Shown here one piece after another: positions 50,316 to 59,574 of a stretch of DNA of 64,000 nt (position 1 is the stretch's first letter; every line of letters starts with the position of its first letter). The translations under genes and the position numbers were made by a program. This stretch comes from an uncultured Emergencia sp. (GTDB lineage Bacteria; Bacillota; Clostridia; Peptostreptococcales; Anaerovoracaceae), in contig CALLDR010000187.1 in the NCBI GenBank assembly GCA_937997955.1, positions 1-64,000 of the forward strand, given 5' to 3'. The notes under the pieces were generated by a model. The model was not told where the DNA came from and ran no database searches. It worked only from the letters and a program-made list of their open reading frames with translations.

Positions 50316-51892
50316 TATGCGTTCACACCCTTTCTCAAAATGTGTCCGGCCCGCGCGCCGGTGTGGCGGCCGTTCTCCGCAGTCAATACGCCGTTGACAT
50401 AGACCTGTCTGATGCCCGCGCACGGCTGCTTCGGGTCGTCGTAGGCCGGCGTGTCCTGTATCTCGTCAAAATCAAAGAGCACCAGATCCGCGTGCATGCC
50501 TTCACGGATCAGTCCCCGGTCAGAAAGTCCCAGCCGTGAGGCGGGAAGGCCGGTCATCTTGAACACGGCAGTTTCCAGCGGGAACAGCTTGCGCTCACGG
50601 CAGTACTTCGCGATAACCCGGGGGAAGGTTCCGTACCAGCGGGGGTGAGGCTGTCCAGGATAATCCATAGAAGCCGCGTTGCCGTCGGAACCGATCATGA
50701 CGTAAGGCCGCCGCATGATGTATTCGATATCCTCTTCGCACATGCCGTAGTTGACTTCGTTGACGTGTCCTCTTTCCTCCAGGACCAGATCAAAGCAGGC
50801 ATCGGACGGGTCCACGCCCCTTGCCGCGGCGATCTCCTCGATGCTCTTGCCTACGGTCCAGGCGTTCTTTTCGCTCTCCACATAGGAAACGTAGATATCT
50901 CCCCAACGTCCCACGTGGCTGGCGTTGGCTTCATCTCGCAGCTTTGCTCTGGTGTCAGGGTCTTTCAAACGGGCAAAGAGGGCTTCCATGCCGCCTTCAA
51001 AGGCCCAGTTGGAGAGATTGCTGTCCAGAGAGGTGGCGGAGGCGTTGTACGGGTACTGGTCGCATGTCACGTCCAGCCCCTCTCTTCTGGCCTTCTCGAT
51101 CATGGCGATGGTAGTTTTGCAGTGCAACTGCCAGCCGGTCTTGCGGGTCACCTTGTGATGGGCGATCTGCAGGGGCGCGCCGGAGCGTCTCGCGATTTCC
51201 AGCGATTCGGCTACAGCTTCCACCACGCGGTCTCCCTCGTCGCGCATGTGGGTCTCGTAGAAGGAACCGAAGGGCACAAGCTCCTCACAAAGCTGCGCCA
51301 GCTCGTCGGTGTCGGCATAACAGCCAGGCGGATAGATCAAGCCGCTGGACATGCAGAAAGCGCCGTCGGCCAGGGCTTCCCGCAGCAGGGCGCGCATATG
51401 GCCCATTTCTTCATCTGTGGCCTTTCTGGCATCAAAGCCCATGGCAGCGATGCGGATCGAGCCGTGGCCTACGGCGGTGCCGAAGTTGACGCTGGTTTTT
51501 TGCATCTCCAAGGTGTCCAGATACTGGCCCAAGGTGTTCCATGTGTAGTCCAGGTCTCCTACGTAGTCCCGAAGCTGTTTCTTCTTTTCGGGATCGGGGC
51601 TTACAGGAGCGACGGAAAGTCCGCAGTCTCCGCCGATCTCTGTGGTGATGCCCTGAAGGATGCGGCTCTCCGCCTGCGGATAAGCAGGAAGGGTCGTATC
51701 ACTGTGGGAATGGATATCGATGAAGCCCGGCGCCAGATACTGATCCCCGCCGTCGACGATCTGCCGGGCGGCAGGCTCTTTGATCGCGCCAACCCTGCAG
51801 ATACGGCCGTCTTTTACAGCTACGTCAGCGCGGAACCACGGAGCGGAGGTTCCGTCGATGACCCGTACATTTTTAAAGACAATATCGTACAT
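50315..51892 (-). CDS. N-acyl-D-amino-acid deacylase family amidohydrolase
   Basis: A 525-residue zinc amidohydrolase. PGFIDIHSHSDTT near residue 55 gives the HxH metal pair. C96-like EIGGDCGLSVAP contains the bridging cysteine typical of D-aminoacylases. Later motifs are ETHMRDEGD, AHHKVTRKTGW and IGSDGNAASMDYPGQPHPRWYGTFPRV. It removes acyl groups from N-acyl-D-amino acids or acts on related dipeptides. The downstream beta-lactamase-fold gene overlaps its stop, suggesting a joint role in salvaging D-amino acid peptides, perhaps wall-derived. Confidence 0.9.
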   Translation of the reverse strand: MYDIVFKNVRVIDGTSAPWFRADVAVKDGRICRVGAIKEPAARQIVDGGDQYLAPGFIDIHSHSDTTLPAYPQAESRILQGITTEIGGDCGLSVAPVSPDPEKKKQLRDYVGDLDYTWNTLGQYLDTLEMQKTSVNFGTAVGHGSIRIAAMGFDARKATDEEMGHMRALLREALADGAFCMSSGLIYPPGCYADTDELAQLCEELVPFGSFYETHMRDEGDRVVEAVAESLEIARRSGAPLQIAHHKVTRKTGWQLHCKTTIAMIEKARREGLDVTCDQYPYNASATSLDSNLSNWAFEGGMEALFARLKDPDTRAKLRDEANASHVGRWGDIYVSYVESEKNAWTVGKSIEEIAAARGVDPSDACFDLVLEERGHVNEVNYGMCEEDIEYIMRRPYVMIGSDGNAASMDYPGQPHPRWYGTFPRVIAKYCRERKLFPLETAVFKMTGLPASRLGLSDRGLIREGMHADLVLFDFDEIQDTPAYDDPKQPCAGIRQVYVNGVLTAENGRHTGARAGHILRKGVNA

Positions 51893-52209
51893 GGTTTACT
51901 CTCTTTTCTCGTTTATTGAAAGCGGAGCTCAGCTCCTGACTTTCATTCTGCTCATTATGATCGATTATATTTATTGCGCTCATGATTCTTGCGCTCATGG
52001 TTTTCACGTATTCATTACGCTCACCATACTCGCTGTACTAATATGCATATGCAAGAAAGGTGCCAAGATAAAACGGCTGATTTTGTGGGTTTGCGGGCGC
52101 AAAAAGGGTGTTTGATCAGGGTGAAACCGGATAAAATACAGTTTCCGTTCTATTGGGGCAGGCCCCTGCATAGACTATAGCAGACCAATTTTGAAGGGGG
52201 AAGAATGTT
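51893..52209. other. Intergenic region between divergent genes
   Basis: This 317-bp stretch separates the deacylase gene from the SPOCS gene. It holds a minus-strand TATAAT (51969-51964) without a clear -35 box, and two close copies of GCGCTCATG plus a variant (about 51975-52025). A GAAGGGGGAAGAA ribosome site precedes the SPOCS ATG. No small gene or structured RNA is convincing. Confidence 0.4.
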
Positions 52210-53835
52210 ATGACCCACGAAAACGACATACCAGAATACGCTCTGCAGCCGGCCAGGGCGCCAGTCGTCACACCGGCGGAAGCGATCTATCATACAGAGA
52301 AAATCGTATATCCTGCCGAGGCGCAGACGGTTACCTATGAATTTGAAGAGGATATCCTGGTGCCGGATATCAAGCCGGATATGAAGGACATTCTGCTGAT
52401 GCACGCCTCGTGCGATATCACGCCGGCGGAAAAGAAGGTAGTCCCTAAGACGGACGATCTGCTGAATTTTACGGGGAATCTGACCGTTCAGACCCTTTAC
52501 AGTGCCGAGGTCAGCCGGGAGCCGGTGGCGATTACGTCAAAGGTTCCGTACAAGTATCAGTGGAGCCTGAATCCGCAGGACGAGGGTGAGGGCGTCTTTG
52601 ACTGCAAAGTGCGCAGCTTGGAATCCATGATCGTCAACGAGAGAAAGTTCCGCATCAAGGTCACGCTGGAACTTTCCGCCCGGCTTTTGTGCAGCCGTCA
52701 GTTCCAGTTCTTTGACGGCTTGAAGAGCGGAGAGCTGGAGATGAGGCGGCAGACTGCCGGCCTGACCTGTCTGGAACTGGTGAAGAAAGATGAAACGCTT
52801 ATCGACGAGACCTTCCGCTGCAAGGAAGGGGAGCTGGTGCCGGAAGCGATTCTGAAGCAGGACTTTGTCATCACGGAGAATTACCGCCAGGTGACGACCG
52901 AGAAAGTCGTCATCAACGGCTTTGTATTCTGCAGCGTCCTGTACAGCGCGGCGGACGCAGAATCGCAGGACGAGAAGAGCATTCATCAGCTGAGCCACCG
53001 GGTGGAATTCACCCAGTTCGTGCCGATCGAAAAGGAGCACCGGGGAAAGAACTGGAATTCCGTGCGGACCAGCTTTTCCAGCCAGGACCTGACGGTGGTC
53101 ATCGGCAGCGACGAGGAGAACCCGGAGGATATTCACTTCCGCATCCGCGGTTCCGTGCGCAGCCGCATTGAGCTGTACGGAAACCGCCAGCACGAGATCA
53201 CGACGGACGCTTATCACAGAGATAAGAACTTTGTCTGTGATTTTTCCAAGTGCCGCATTACCAATTTTGTGGGAGACGCCATGGCGGAGACCTCTGTGCG
53301 GGAGATCATCAATCTGCCGGAGGGCGCAAAAGCGGCGGAGGCCGTCTACGCGTCGGCGCAGGTTCTGGATCACGCGTGCCACTGTGAAAAAGGCCGTGTC
53401 GTGGTCAGCGGCGTATTATCCTGCTGCGCTTTGTGGAAGGATCAAAACGGCGCTTTCGCGGCGGTGAAGGCGGCGCCGGATTTCCGGGGCACGGTGGAGA
53501 TGGAAAGCGCTGCGGCCGATCAAAGAGCTTTTTGCCGCCCTTTGATCAAAAACGCGTGGGTGGAATTCATCAATGAGAAGCAGATCGAAGTGAACGTGGT
53601 CCTTTTGCTCTGTGTGCAGACCTGCAGGGAAGAGCAGATCACCATGATGGAGAATCCGCGTTTTGAAGAGGCGGTCAGGGAGAAGGAGTATCCTATGGTG
53701 ATCGTGACCATGAAGCAGGGACAGTGCCTGTGGGATCTGGCAAAGCGTTACAGAACCACGGAGGAGCAGCTGCGCATGGCCAACCGTCTGGAGGCCGAGC
53801 CGGAGCCGGGCAGAAGGCTTTTGATCGTGAAATAA
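52210..53835 (+). CDS. SPOCS (DUF3794)-LysM spore envelope protein
   Basis: A 541-residue protein. The N-terminal part contains the SPOCS domain (EFEEDILVPDIKPDMKDILLMHA near residue 45, with repeats further on). The C-terminal 50 residues are a LysM module (MKQGQCLWDLAKRYRTTEEQLRMANRLE). SPOCS-LysM proteins are found only in spore-formers and are thought to assemble in the spore envelope. spoIIR follows, so the region is sporulation-related. Signal peptide absent, as expected for a mother-cell protein. Confidence 0.9.
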   Translation: MTHENDIPEYALQPARAPVVTPAEAIYHTEKIVYPAEAQTVTYEFEEDILVPDIKPDMKDILLMHASCDITPAEKKVVPKTDDLLNFTGNLTVQTLYSAEVSREPVAITSKVPYKYQWSLNPQDEGEGVFDCKVRSLESMIVNERKFRIKVTLELSARLLCSRQFQFFDGLKSGELEMRRQTAGLTCLELVKKDETLIDETFRCKEGELVPEAILKQDFVITENYRQVTTEKVVINGFVFCSVLYSAADAESQDEKSIHQLSHRVEFTQFVPIEKEHRGKNWNSVRTSFSSQDLTVVIGSDEENPEDIHFRIRGSVRSRIELYGNRQHEITTDAYHRDKNFVCDFSKCRITNFVGDAMAETSVREIINLPEGAKAAEAVYASAQVLDHACHCEKGRVVVSGVLSCCALWKDQNGAFAAVKAAPDFRGTVEMESAAADQRAFCRPLIKNAWVEFINEKQIEVNVVLLLCVQTCREEQITMMENPRFEEAVREKEYPMVIVTMKQGQCLWDLAKRYRTTEEQLRMANRLEAEPEPGRRLLIVK

Positions 53836-53893
53836 AAAAGTGTGTATAATCTCTGATTTCCTGTCCATACTCGTTGCAGAAAGGATGAGGATT

Positions 53894-54538
53894 ATGAGAT
53901 TGACAGTACTGCAGAAAGAACTCTGCGTTTGGATCGTGTTTTTTGCCGTCGTGGCGGCCATCGGCATCTTTTACATAGAGCATACGCCCAACGACCATCC
54001 GGGCATCATCCGTCTCCATGTAATCGCCAACAGCGACAGCCCGGAGGATCAGGAGCTGAAGCTGGCGGTGCGGGACGAGATCATCAAAATGATGGAAGGA
54101 CAGGACAATCTGGAGGACGCCCGCAGCTATATCGACAGCCACCTGGACGATATCGAGACCGCCGCGGAGAAGGTGATCCGGGAGAAGGGATTTGATTATC
54201 CCGCGTCGGCAAAACACAAAGTGACTTTTATTCCGGAGAAGAGCTATGAGGATCTGACTCTGCCGGCGGGCAACTACGAAGCCCTGCGGGTCACTTTAGG
54301 CAGAGGGGAAGGCCACAACTGGTGGTGTGTCATTTTCCCGCAGCTGTGTCTCATCGGTGAGACAGATGACACAGCTTCTGACGGCGAAATCGAGGGAACT
54401 AAGATCGTCCTCAAGTCGAAGATCAAAGAAATGATGAAGAAGGATCTGGAAGGCGAGGACAGGAAACCCCTGGGCCAGAGCCCGGGAAAAGGCTCGGAAC
54501 CGAAGCGGAATATGAAATCTGAAAGAGAAGCGTCGTAA
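53894..54538 (+). CDS. spoIIR: Stage II sporulation protein R
   Basis: A 214-residue secreted signalling protein made in the forespore. It triggers SpoIIGA processing of pro-sigma-E in the mother cell. One N-terminal hydrophobic helix (about residues 8-26) is followed by IIRLHVIANSDSPEDQELKLAVRDEI and NWWCVIFPQLCL, the family hallmarks. The ATG at 53894 has AAAGG at a normal distance; an earlier ATG at 53885 is too close to it. The C-terminal 50 residues are charged and longer than in Bacillus. TATAAT (53845-53850) may be a promoter in the gap. Confidence 0.94.
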   Translation: MRLTVLQKELCVWIVFFAVVAAIGIFYIEHTPNDHPGIIRLHVIANSDSPEDQELKLAVRDEIIKMMEGQDNLEDARSYIDSHLDDIETAAEKVIREKGFDYPASAKHKVTFIPEKSYEDLTLPAGNYEALRVTLGRGEGHNWWCVIFPQLCLIGETDDTASDGEIEGTKIVLKSKIKEMMKKDLEGEDRKPLGQSPGKGSEPKRNMKSEREAS

Positions 54539-54551
54539 GGGCGCTTCTTTT
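54526..54551 (+). terminator. Intrinsic terminator overlapping the spoIIR stop
   Basis: AGAAGCG (54526-54532) pairs with CGCTTCT (54542-54548), followed by TTTT. The left arm lies in the last codons of spoIIR. Confidence 0.65.
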
Positions 54552-54698
54552 GGCTCTGTAAGAAAAGAAATGGGGATTGAAAGAGCGGCAGTATTTTGAC
54601 AGTCGTTTCAATACATGCTTTAAAAATGCCGGGCCGTATAAATCCATATAACCCATATAACTCAACTCTTAATTATTCTTAAGATTTTGAATAAGCGC

Positions 54699-54728
54699 TT
54701 GACACAATATATTGAGACAGGATATACT
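54699..54728 (+). promoter_or_regulatory. Sigma-A promoter of the lipoprotein gene
   Basis: TTGACA (54699-54704), an 18-bp spacer and TATACT (54723-54728) lie about 50 bp before the ATG at 54778. A second TATAAT follows near 54739. Confidence 0.7.
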
Positions 54729-54777
54729 TAGAAAAAGGATATAATTTGATTCGATTGGCGGAAAGTGAGGGATTAAG

Positions 54778-55491
54778 ATGAGAGGAAAAAGATTTTTATC
54801 ATTGGGTTTATGCGCGGCGCTGGTCTTGACCATGGTATTCGCCTCCGGCTGCGGAGAGAAGGCTGAACCGGCGGCAGAGGGCGATGCGGCAGAGTGGAAA
54901 CAGCTGGTCAGCGAGACAGATGCTTTAGCGGAGATGAGAAAGAACCTGGCGGAAACTGAGAAGGTGGAGTATTTTGTGAGGCAGGCGGCTCTGATCCAGG
55001 AGATGGAGGATTTTTTCGATGAAAATACACCATATCCAGCTTACCGTGTCATCGAGGCATATCAAAAAGCCGGTGGAGCTGCGGACAAAGACGCCTTAGA
55101 ATGGGCTGAATCTATAGGGATCAGGGAGCCTGCAGCCTTGTGGTACGCGGAAGAGCATGATATCGAAGTCTCTGATGACATGCTGAACAAATGGATGGAA
55201 GAATTTGGCGTACCTGATGATCAGGCGCTTTATGAGGACGCCTGCAAAGAGGCCGGCGTGTCTTTTGAAGTTTTCAACCGTTACATGCAGCGCCAGTACC
55301 GCATGCTCTGCATCATGGATATGGCTCATAAAGCTGACGAAAAGGTCAATGAGGAGGTCATAACAGCGGAGTACAAAGAAAGCGACGCCTATAAGACCAT
55401 GGACAGGCTGCTGAAAAACTGCGAAAAGCTGTACAGCTCCGACGAGGACAGTGATTTGGAAAAGGTTCTCGCGGCGGATATCTGGTATTAG
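54778..55491 (+). CDS. Putative lipoprotein, SurA/PpiC N-domain-like
   Basis: A 237-residue secreted lipoprotein. The signal peptide ends in the lipobox FASGC (cysteine near residue 25). The mature part is helical and highly charged (ETEKVEYFVRQAALIQEMEDFF; DKDALEWAESIGIREPAALWYAEEHDIEVSDDML). The pattern faintly resembles the helical chaperone part of SurA/PrsA, but no prolyl isomerase domain is present. The function is unknown. Confidence 0.75.
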   Translation: MRGKRFLSLGLCAALVLTMVFASGCGEKAEPAAEGDAAEWKQLVSETDALAEMRKNLAETEKVEYFVRQAALIQEMEDFFDENTPYPAYRVIEAYQKAGGAADKDALEWAESIGIREPAALWYAEEHDIEVSDDMLNKWMEEFGVPDDQALYEDACKEAGVSFEVFNRYMQRQYRMLCIMDMAHKADEKVNEEVITAEYKESDAYKTMDRLLKNCEKLYSSDEDSDLEKVLAADIWY

Positions 55492-55521
55492 GGCAAAACT
55501 GAATAAGCTAAAAGAAACGGC

Positions 55522-55562
55522 AGAGACCGGAGTTCCATCATTTCGATGGAATCCCGGTCTCT
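55522..55562. terminator. Terminator-like hairpin between convergent genes
   Basis: AGAGACCGG-A-GTTCCATC pairs with GATGGAA-T-CCCGGTCTCT around a short loop. It covers the stop codon of the M20 peptidase gene (55538-55540) and follows the lipoprotein gene. T runs are short on both sides. Confidence 0.6.
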
Positions 55563-56647
55563 TTGATGATGCGGGTGAAGAGGTCGAAGCGGCGCTGGAC
55601 CGTCTGTATGGAGAGAAATTCTTTTTCGCTGTGAGGAAAACCGCCGCCGGGACCGCATCCATCGATGATGGGGATATCCAGATCGGCAAGCCGGTTGGCG
55701 TCTGAGATGCCGCCGGCTTTTACATATTCCAGACCGTAAGGCGCAAGCTCTTCTATCAGGGCGAGGGTCTTTGCCGTCGGCAGAAGGGGCGGATAGTGGC
55801 TCAGCTGGGTGACTTCCGCGCGCGTGCCTTCCACGAAGGGCTTTGCGGTCATCTTTTCCAGTGCACGCTGCACGCGGGCAAGCTCTTTCTGATCAGTATA
55901 CCGGACTTCCATCATGGCCCAGGCGGACGGGGCTACCACGTTGAGCGCCGTGCCGCCCTCCATCAGTCCCACGTTGATGGAGGTGCCGCGGTCGTAATTC
56001 TTCAGTTTATCCAAGCGGGTGATCCAGTGGGCCAGCTCGGTGACGGCGCTGGCGCCTTTCCACGGGGCTGTGCCGGCGTGGGAGGCGATGCCCTGGATGT
56101 CAATTCGGTATTTGGCGATGCCTTTTCTCTGGTTGACAAGCCGGTCCTCCTTCCGGCCTCCCTCGAAGATGAAGATCCTCCTGCAGTTTGCGGCTTCGCG
56201 CCTGAGCATCGCCGCGGAATCTGGGGAACCGATCTCCTCATCGCTGTTGAGAACGATGCACAGCGGAATTTCAGGGGCGGATTGCCGCAGCTCTTTGGCG
56301 ATATACAGAATCAAAAGGGCTCCGGCTTTCATATCTACCGTGCCGGGACCGGTGACGATGTCTCCCTCCCTGGTAAAAGGCCGCGCGGCGGCTGTGCCGT
56401 CGGGAAATACAGTGTCCATGTGGCCGCCCAGATAACTGTCAAAGAAAGCCGCATCCGGCGTCTTCGCGATGACCACCGGGCGTCCCACCTCGCCAGCCGT
56501 TTCCTCCGACACATCAAAACCCGTCAGGCGGAACCCCTTTGCGAAAAAAGCCGCCATCTGCCGATTGCCGTCAAGGTTGGACGTGCCGCTGTCTATGTTG
56601 ATCAGATATTCCAGATCCTTTAAATACTCATTCAAATTCAGTCCCAT
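55538..56647 (-). CDS. M20-family metallopeptidase (carboxypeptidase G2-like)
   Basis: A 369-residue di-zinc peptidase. Metal and catalytic motifs are visible: GGHMDTVFP near residue 75, GPGTVDMKAG near 99, NSDEEIGS near 133 (catalytic Glu-Glu), and GGGFPHSEKEF near the C-terminus. The central dimerisation domain includes GIASHAGTAPWKGASAVTELA. Relatives remove C-terminal Glu or hydrolyse aminoacyl conjugates. It is monocistronic; positions 56648-56857 upstream hold nothing I can support. Confidence 0.9.
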   Translation of the reverse strand: MGLNLNEYLKDLEYLINIDSGTSNLDGNRQMAAFFAKGFRLTGFDVSEETAGEVGRPVVIAKTPDAAFFDSYLGGHMDTVFPDGTAAARPFTREGDIVTGPGTVDMKAGALLILYIAKELRQSAPEIPLCIVLNSDEEIGSPDSAAMLRREAANCRRIFIFEGGRKEDRLVNQRKGIAKYRIDIQGIASHAGTAPWKGASAVTELAHWITRLDKLKNYDRGTSINVGLMEGGTALNVVAPSAWAMMEVRYTDQKELARVQRALEKMTAKPFVEGTRAEVTQLSHYPPLLPTAKTLALIEELAPYGLEYVKAGGISDANRLADLDIPIIDGCGPGGGFPHSEKEFLSIQTVQRRFDLFTRIIKETGIPSK

Positions 56648-56857
56648 GTATTACCTGCCTTTCTCTGGGAACGTTGGCCGGGCCGCAGCAGCTGTGTCAG
56701 CCGCGGCAGCAGGCTCTGGACCGGCGTGGAATCGCGCCGGCCAGGTACGGCGGCTGACCATATCTCTGCTCTGTCCTTTGAACGGTTTCGTATTTTGCAG
56801 GAAGACGGCGCAGTTTACGAAACCGGCGGCGCTGATGCGGTGCGAACCTTTTGTCTG

Positions 56858-57652
56858 CTATCTGTTTTCTATGGCGTCTATGGCGTCGATGACGGCGGAC
56901 CGCAGGCCTTTGCGTTCCAGAGTGGTCACGCCGACGATGGTGGTACCGCCAGGGGAGCAGACGGCATCCTTCATGGCTCCCGGATGACTGCCCGTTTCGA
57001 CCAGAAGACTGCCGGTTCCCGCCACCATCTGTCCGGCCAGCTGATAAGCCAGAGGACGGGTAAGGCCGTGCATGACGCCGGCGTCGCCAAGAGCTTCGAT
57101 GAACATGCTGACAAAGGCAGGTCCGCAGCCTGCGATGGTGCCCGCGATGCTGACATGGGCGGAATCCACGGTCTGAACCAGGCTGATGGTGGAAAGCAGC
57201 GCGCTGACCAGCTCAAAATCGCCGCCGAGAGAGTGCTTATCCTCCAGAATGAAGATGCCCCGGCCCACGGACACCGGCGTGTTAGGCAGGGTCGTGATGT
57301 GGCGGGTTCCCGGCGCCAGAATGGCCTCGTAATCGTCAAAGGAAACGCCGGCGGCCACGGAGATGACGATCTTGTCTTTCAGTATGCCGGCGACAGGGCT
57401 GACCACCTCCGCCACCATATAAGGTTTGACGGCGATGAATACGATATCGGATGCTTCAGCCACCTGGGCGGCTGTTTCACAAGGGTTGATGCCCCTGCTC
57501 TCTGTATTGGCAAGGAGCTTGTCATAGTTCCTGGCGCAGGCATAGATCTGGCCGCCTTCCAGAACGCCTTCCCGCAGGAAGCCAAAAGCGATGGCCTGTG
57601 CCATATTGCCGAATCCGATGAAACCGATTTTTAAGTCTTTAAATGTATGCAT
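56858..57652 (-). CDS. proC: Pyrroline-5-carboxylate reductase
   Basis: A 264-residue NAD(P)H-dependent enzyme for the last step of proline synthesis. The Rossmann motif GFIGFGNMAQAIAFGF is at the N-terminus. The catalytic helices include TITTLPNTPVSVGRG-type sequence near residue 128 and the late SHPGAMKDAVCSPGGTTIVGVTTLE, the ProC signature. It is monocistronic, with a TAGAAT -10 candidate upstream. Confidence 0.94.
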   Translation of the reverse strand: MHTFKDLKIGFIGFGNMAQAIAFGFLREGVLEGGQIYACARNYDKLLANTESRGINPCETAAQVAEASDIVFIAVKPYMVAEVVSPVAGILKDKIVISVAAGVSFDDYEAILAPGTRHITTLPNTPVSVGRGIFILEDKHSLGGDFELVSALLSTISLVQTVDSAHVSIAGTIAGCGPAFVSMFIEALGDAGVMHGLTRPLAYQLAGQMVAGTGSLLVETGSHPGAMKDAVCSPGGTTIVGVTTLERKGLRSAVIDAIDAIENR

Positions 57653-57787
57653 GAATGAAACTCCCTTCGCAAAAAATGAAAAAGTGATAGAACTATTCTA
57701 CCACATTTTCTGAAATACTGCCACAATTGTATGAATTGTATCTGCTGCGAGGGGACGATAATCCCCCCCGCAGTGCTATTGCTGCAG

Positions 57788-58528
57788 TTACTGCCACAGT
57801 GTGATCACGTGGCCGCCGGTGTTGGTGCCGGACACCTCTGCCAGGCGATGATCAGGAAGTCCGATCTGGCCGAAGCCGCTGGCCCAGTAGATCTCGATGA
57901 CCCGGCCTCCGGAGGTGAATTGAAGCGGATTCCCTCCCCATGGAAAGCGCCGCAGATAGTACAGGTATTCCTCAAGGCAGAGATTCAGCCGTTCCATAAT
58001 GACCGCATGTGGGTAGCCGACAAAACGGAAATGCCAGGGTTCACAGGCGATGCCGGTCAGCGTCTCTTTGTCAGATGCGTAACGCTGAACAAAGCCGTAC
58101 CGGCTGGCCGCTCCGCGGAAATCCCTGCAAACGCCGCTGTCAGGGAAATCGGGGCAAAGGAAGTCGACGTCATCCGCGCGCTTTGCCAGATCAATAGCCA
58201 GCCCGCTTTGATGCTCGCTGCAGCCGGGCTTGGCCACGTATTTGCGGGTAAAGTCCGGGCCGTTTTCCGCGAGAGAGTTTTCGTAGATCTGACGCTGTTC
58301 TTGCGCCGAACGATAGCCGCTGACCGCAGTAATCTCCCGCTGGCCGTTTACGGAAGCCAGGAGCTGGCCAAGGCAGGTGGCCGTGCGCGCCTCCAGTAGT
58401 ATATCCGGCGCGTCGGGACTGGCGGGAAGGCATCTTGGCGGGGCAGCATCGGACAACGGGTGCCCGCTGTTGATCAAAATCAGGCTGCCCCGCTCCATTG
58501 TTCTTTCTGTCAGCTCAACGGTCTTCAT
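57788..58528 (-). CDS. vanXY: VanXY/VanY-type D,D-peptidase (M15 family)
   Basis: A 246-residue zinc peptidase. SGYRSAQEQRQIY near residue 69, SEHQSGLAIDL near 103 (zinc His and Asp) and EPWHFRFVGYPH near 162 (catalytic Glu, zinc His) are the M15B/VanXY motifs. In the vanG system the enzyme removes D-Ala from D-Ala-D-Ala precursors. It has a C-terminal extension of about 60 residues after the catalytic core (EEYLYYLRRFPWGGNPLQF...), found in some VanXY/YodJ-like proteins. It overlaps vanG by 4 bp, at the end of the cluster. D,D-carboxypeptidase activity alone (VanY-like) is possible. Confidence 0.85.
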   Translation of the reverse strand: MKTVELTERTMERGSLILINSGHPLSDAAPPRCLPASPDAPDILLEARTATCLGQLLASVNGQREITAVSGYRSAQEQRQIYENSLAENGPDFTRKYVAKPGCSEHQSGLAIDLAKRADDVDFLCPDFPDSGVCRDFRGAASRYGFVQRYASDKETLTGIACEPWHFRFVGYPHAVIMERLNLCLEEYLYYLRRFPWGGNPLQFTSGGRVIEIYWASGFGQIGLPDHRLAEVSGTNTGGHVITLWQ

Positions 58529-59574
58529 TTTGGCATCTCCAGCTGAATCAGGGTGTTGATCACGTCGGAATAGGAAAGTCCTGCGCCGGCCAGCATCTTT
58601 GGGTAGCGGCTCAGGCTGGTGCAGCCGGGAATGGTGTTGACCTCGTTGAAGACGATGTCGTTTTCTGGTGTCAGGAACATGTCGACGCGGGCGAAGCCCT
58701 TGCAGTCCAGCGCCCGGTAGATCTTCGCGGCCGCATCCTGTACGCGTGCCTCCGTGTCTGCGTCGATGCGGGCAGGCATGTGGATTCTGGCGTGCTGCTG
58801 GGTATATTTTTCTTCGTAGTCGAAGAACCAGGTGTCCAGCTCCACTTCATCTACCCGGCCCAGGGTCAGGTTCTCGTTGCCTAAGACGGCGCAGCCGACC
58901 TCAAAACCCTCCACGTTTTCTTCGATCAGAATCTGGGTGTCGTGTCGAAAAGCTTCTTCCGCAGCGTCTGCTAGCTGGGTCAGGTCTGCGATCTTGGTGA
59001 TGCCGAAGGAAGAGCCGGCTCTCAGCGGCTTGACAAAGAGAGGGCAGCGCAGGTCTTTGCAGGAAGCCGTCAGCTCCTGCTCCGTCGGGCGGTGGTCAAA
59101 GTAGACCGACTTCGGAACTCTGATCCCGGCCAGGCTGACGATCTGATGGGCGCGGTGCTTGTCCATGGACAGGGCGGAAGCCAGCACGCCGCAGCCGATA
59201 ACCGGGATGCCCGCCAGCTCTGCCAGGCCCTGGACGCTTCCGTCCTCGCCGTTTTTGCCGTGAAGTACCGGAAAGACGGCGTCGAGCCAGGTGAAATGCA
59301 GCCCCTTTTCTGTGATTTCTCCCAGCCCGTGAACAGAGCGGTCCGGCGATAAGAAAGCTCTCTTCAGATGCAGAAGGTCCCGATGCCAGGTGTCCTCCGC
59401 AATCTCTTCGTAGTCCCCGTAAAAGCGAAACCACTGGCCGTCCTGGGTGATGCCGACCGGAATCACATCGTATTTAGACGAATCGATGCTTTCCAGCACG
59501 CTGCAGGCGGATTTTAGTGATACGGGATACTCGCTGGAGCATCCTCCGAACAAAACTGCTAAATTCTTTTTCAT
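58525..59574 (-). CDS. vanG: D-alanine-D-serine ligase, VanG type
   Basis: A 349-residue ATP-grasp ligase. FGGCSSEYPVSLKSACSVLESI at the start, FPVLHGKNGEDGSVQGLAELAGIPVIGCG near residue 102, and RVDMFLTPENDIVFNEVNTIPG near the end match VanG closely by memory. VanG-type enzymes make D-Ala-D-Ser, which lowers vancomycin affinity. EKYTQQHARIHMPARID is the omega-loop region. It overlaps both neighbours by 4 bp (ATGA). Specificity for D-Ser, D-Lac or D-Ala was not proven. Confidence 0.9.
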   Translation of the reverse strand: MKKNLAVLFGGCSSEYPVSLKSACSVLESIDSSKYDVIPVGITQDGQWFRFYGDYEEIAEDTWHRDLLHLKRAFLSPDRSVHGLGEITEKGLHFTWLDAVFPVLHGKNGEDGSVQGLAELAGIPVIGCGVLASALSMDKHRAHQIVSLAGIRVPKSVYFDHRPTEQELTASCKDLRCPLFVKPLRAGSSFGITKIADLTQLADAAEEAFRHDTQILIEENVEGFEVGCAVLGNENLTLGRVDEVELDTWFFDYEEKYTQQHARIHMPARIDADTEARVQDAAAKIYRALDCKGFARVDMFLTPENDIVFNEVNTIPGCTSLSRYPKMLAGAGLSYSDVINTLIQLEMPK

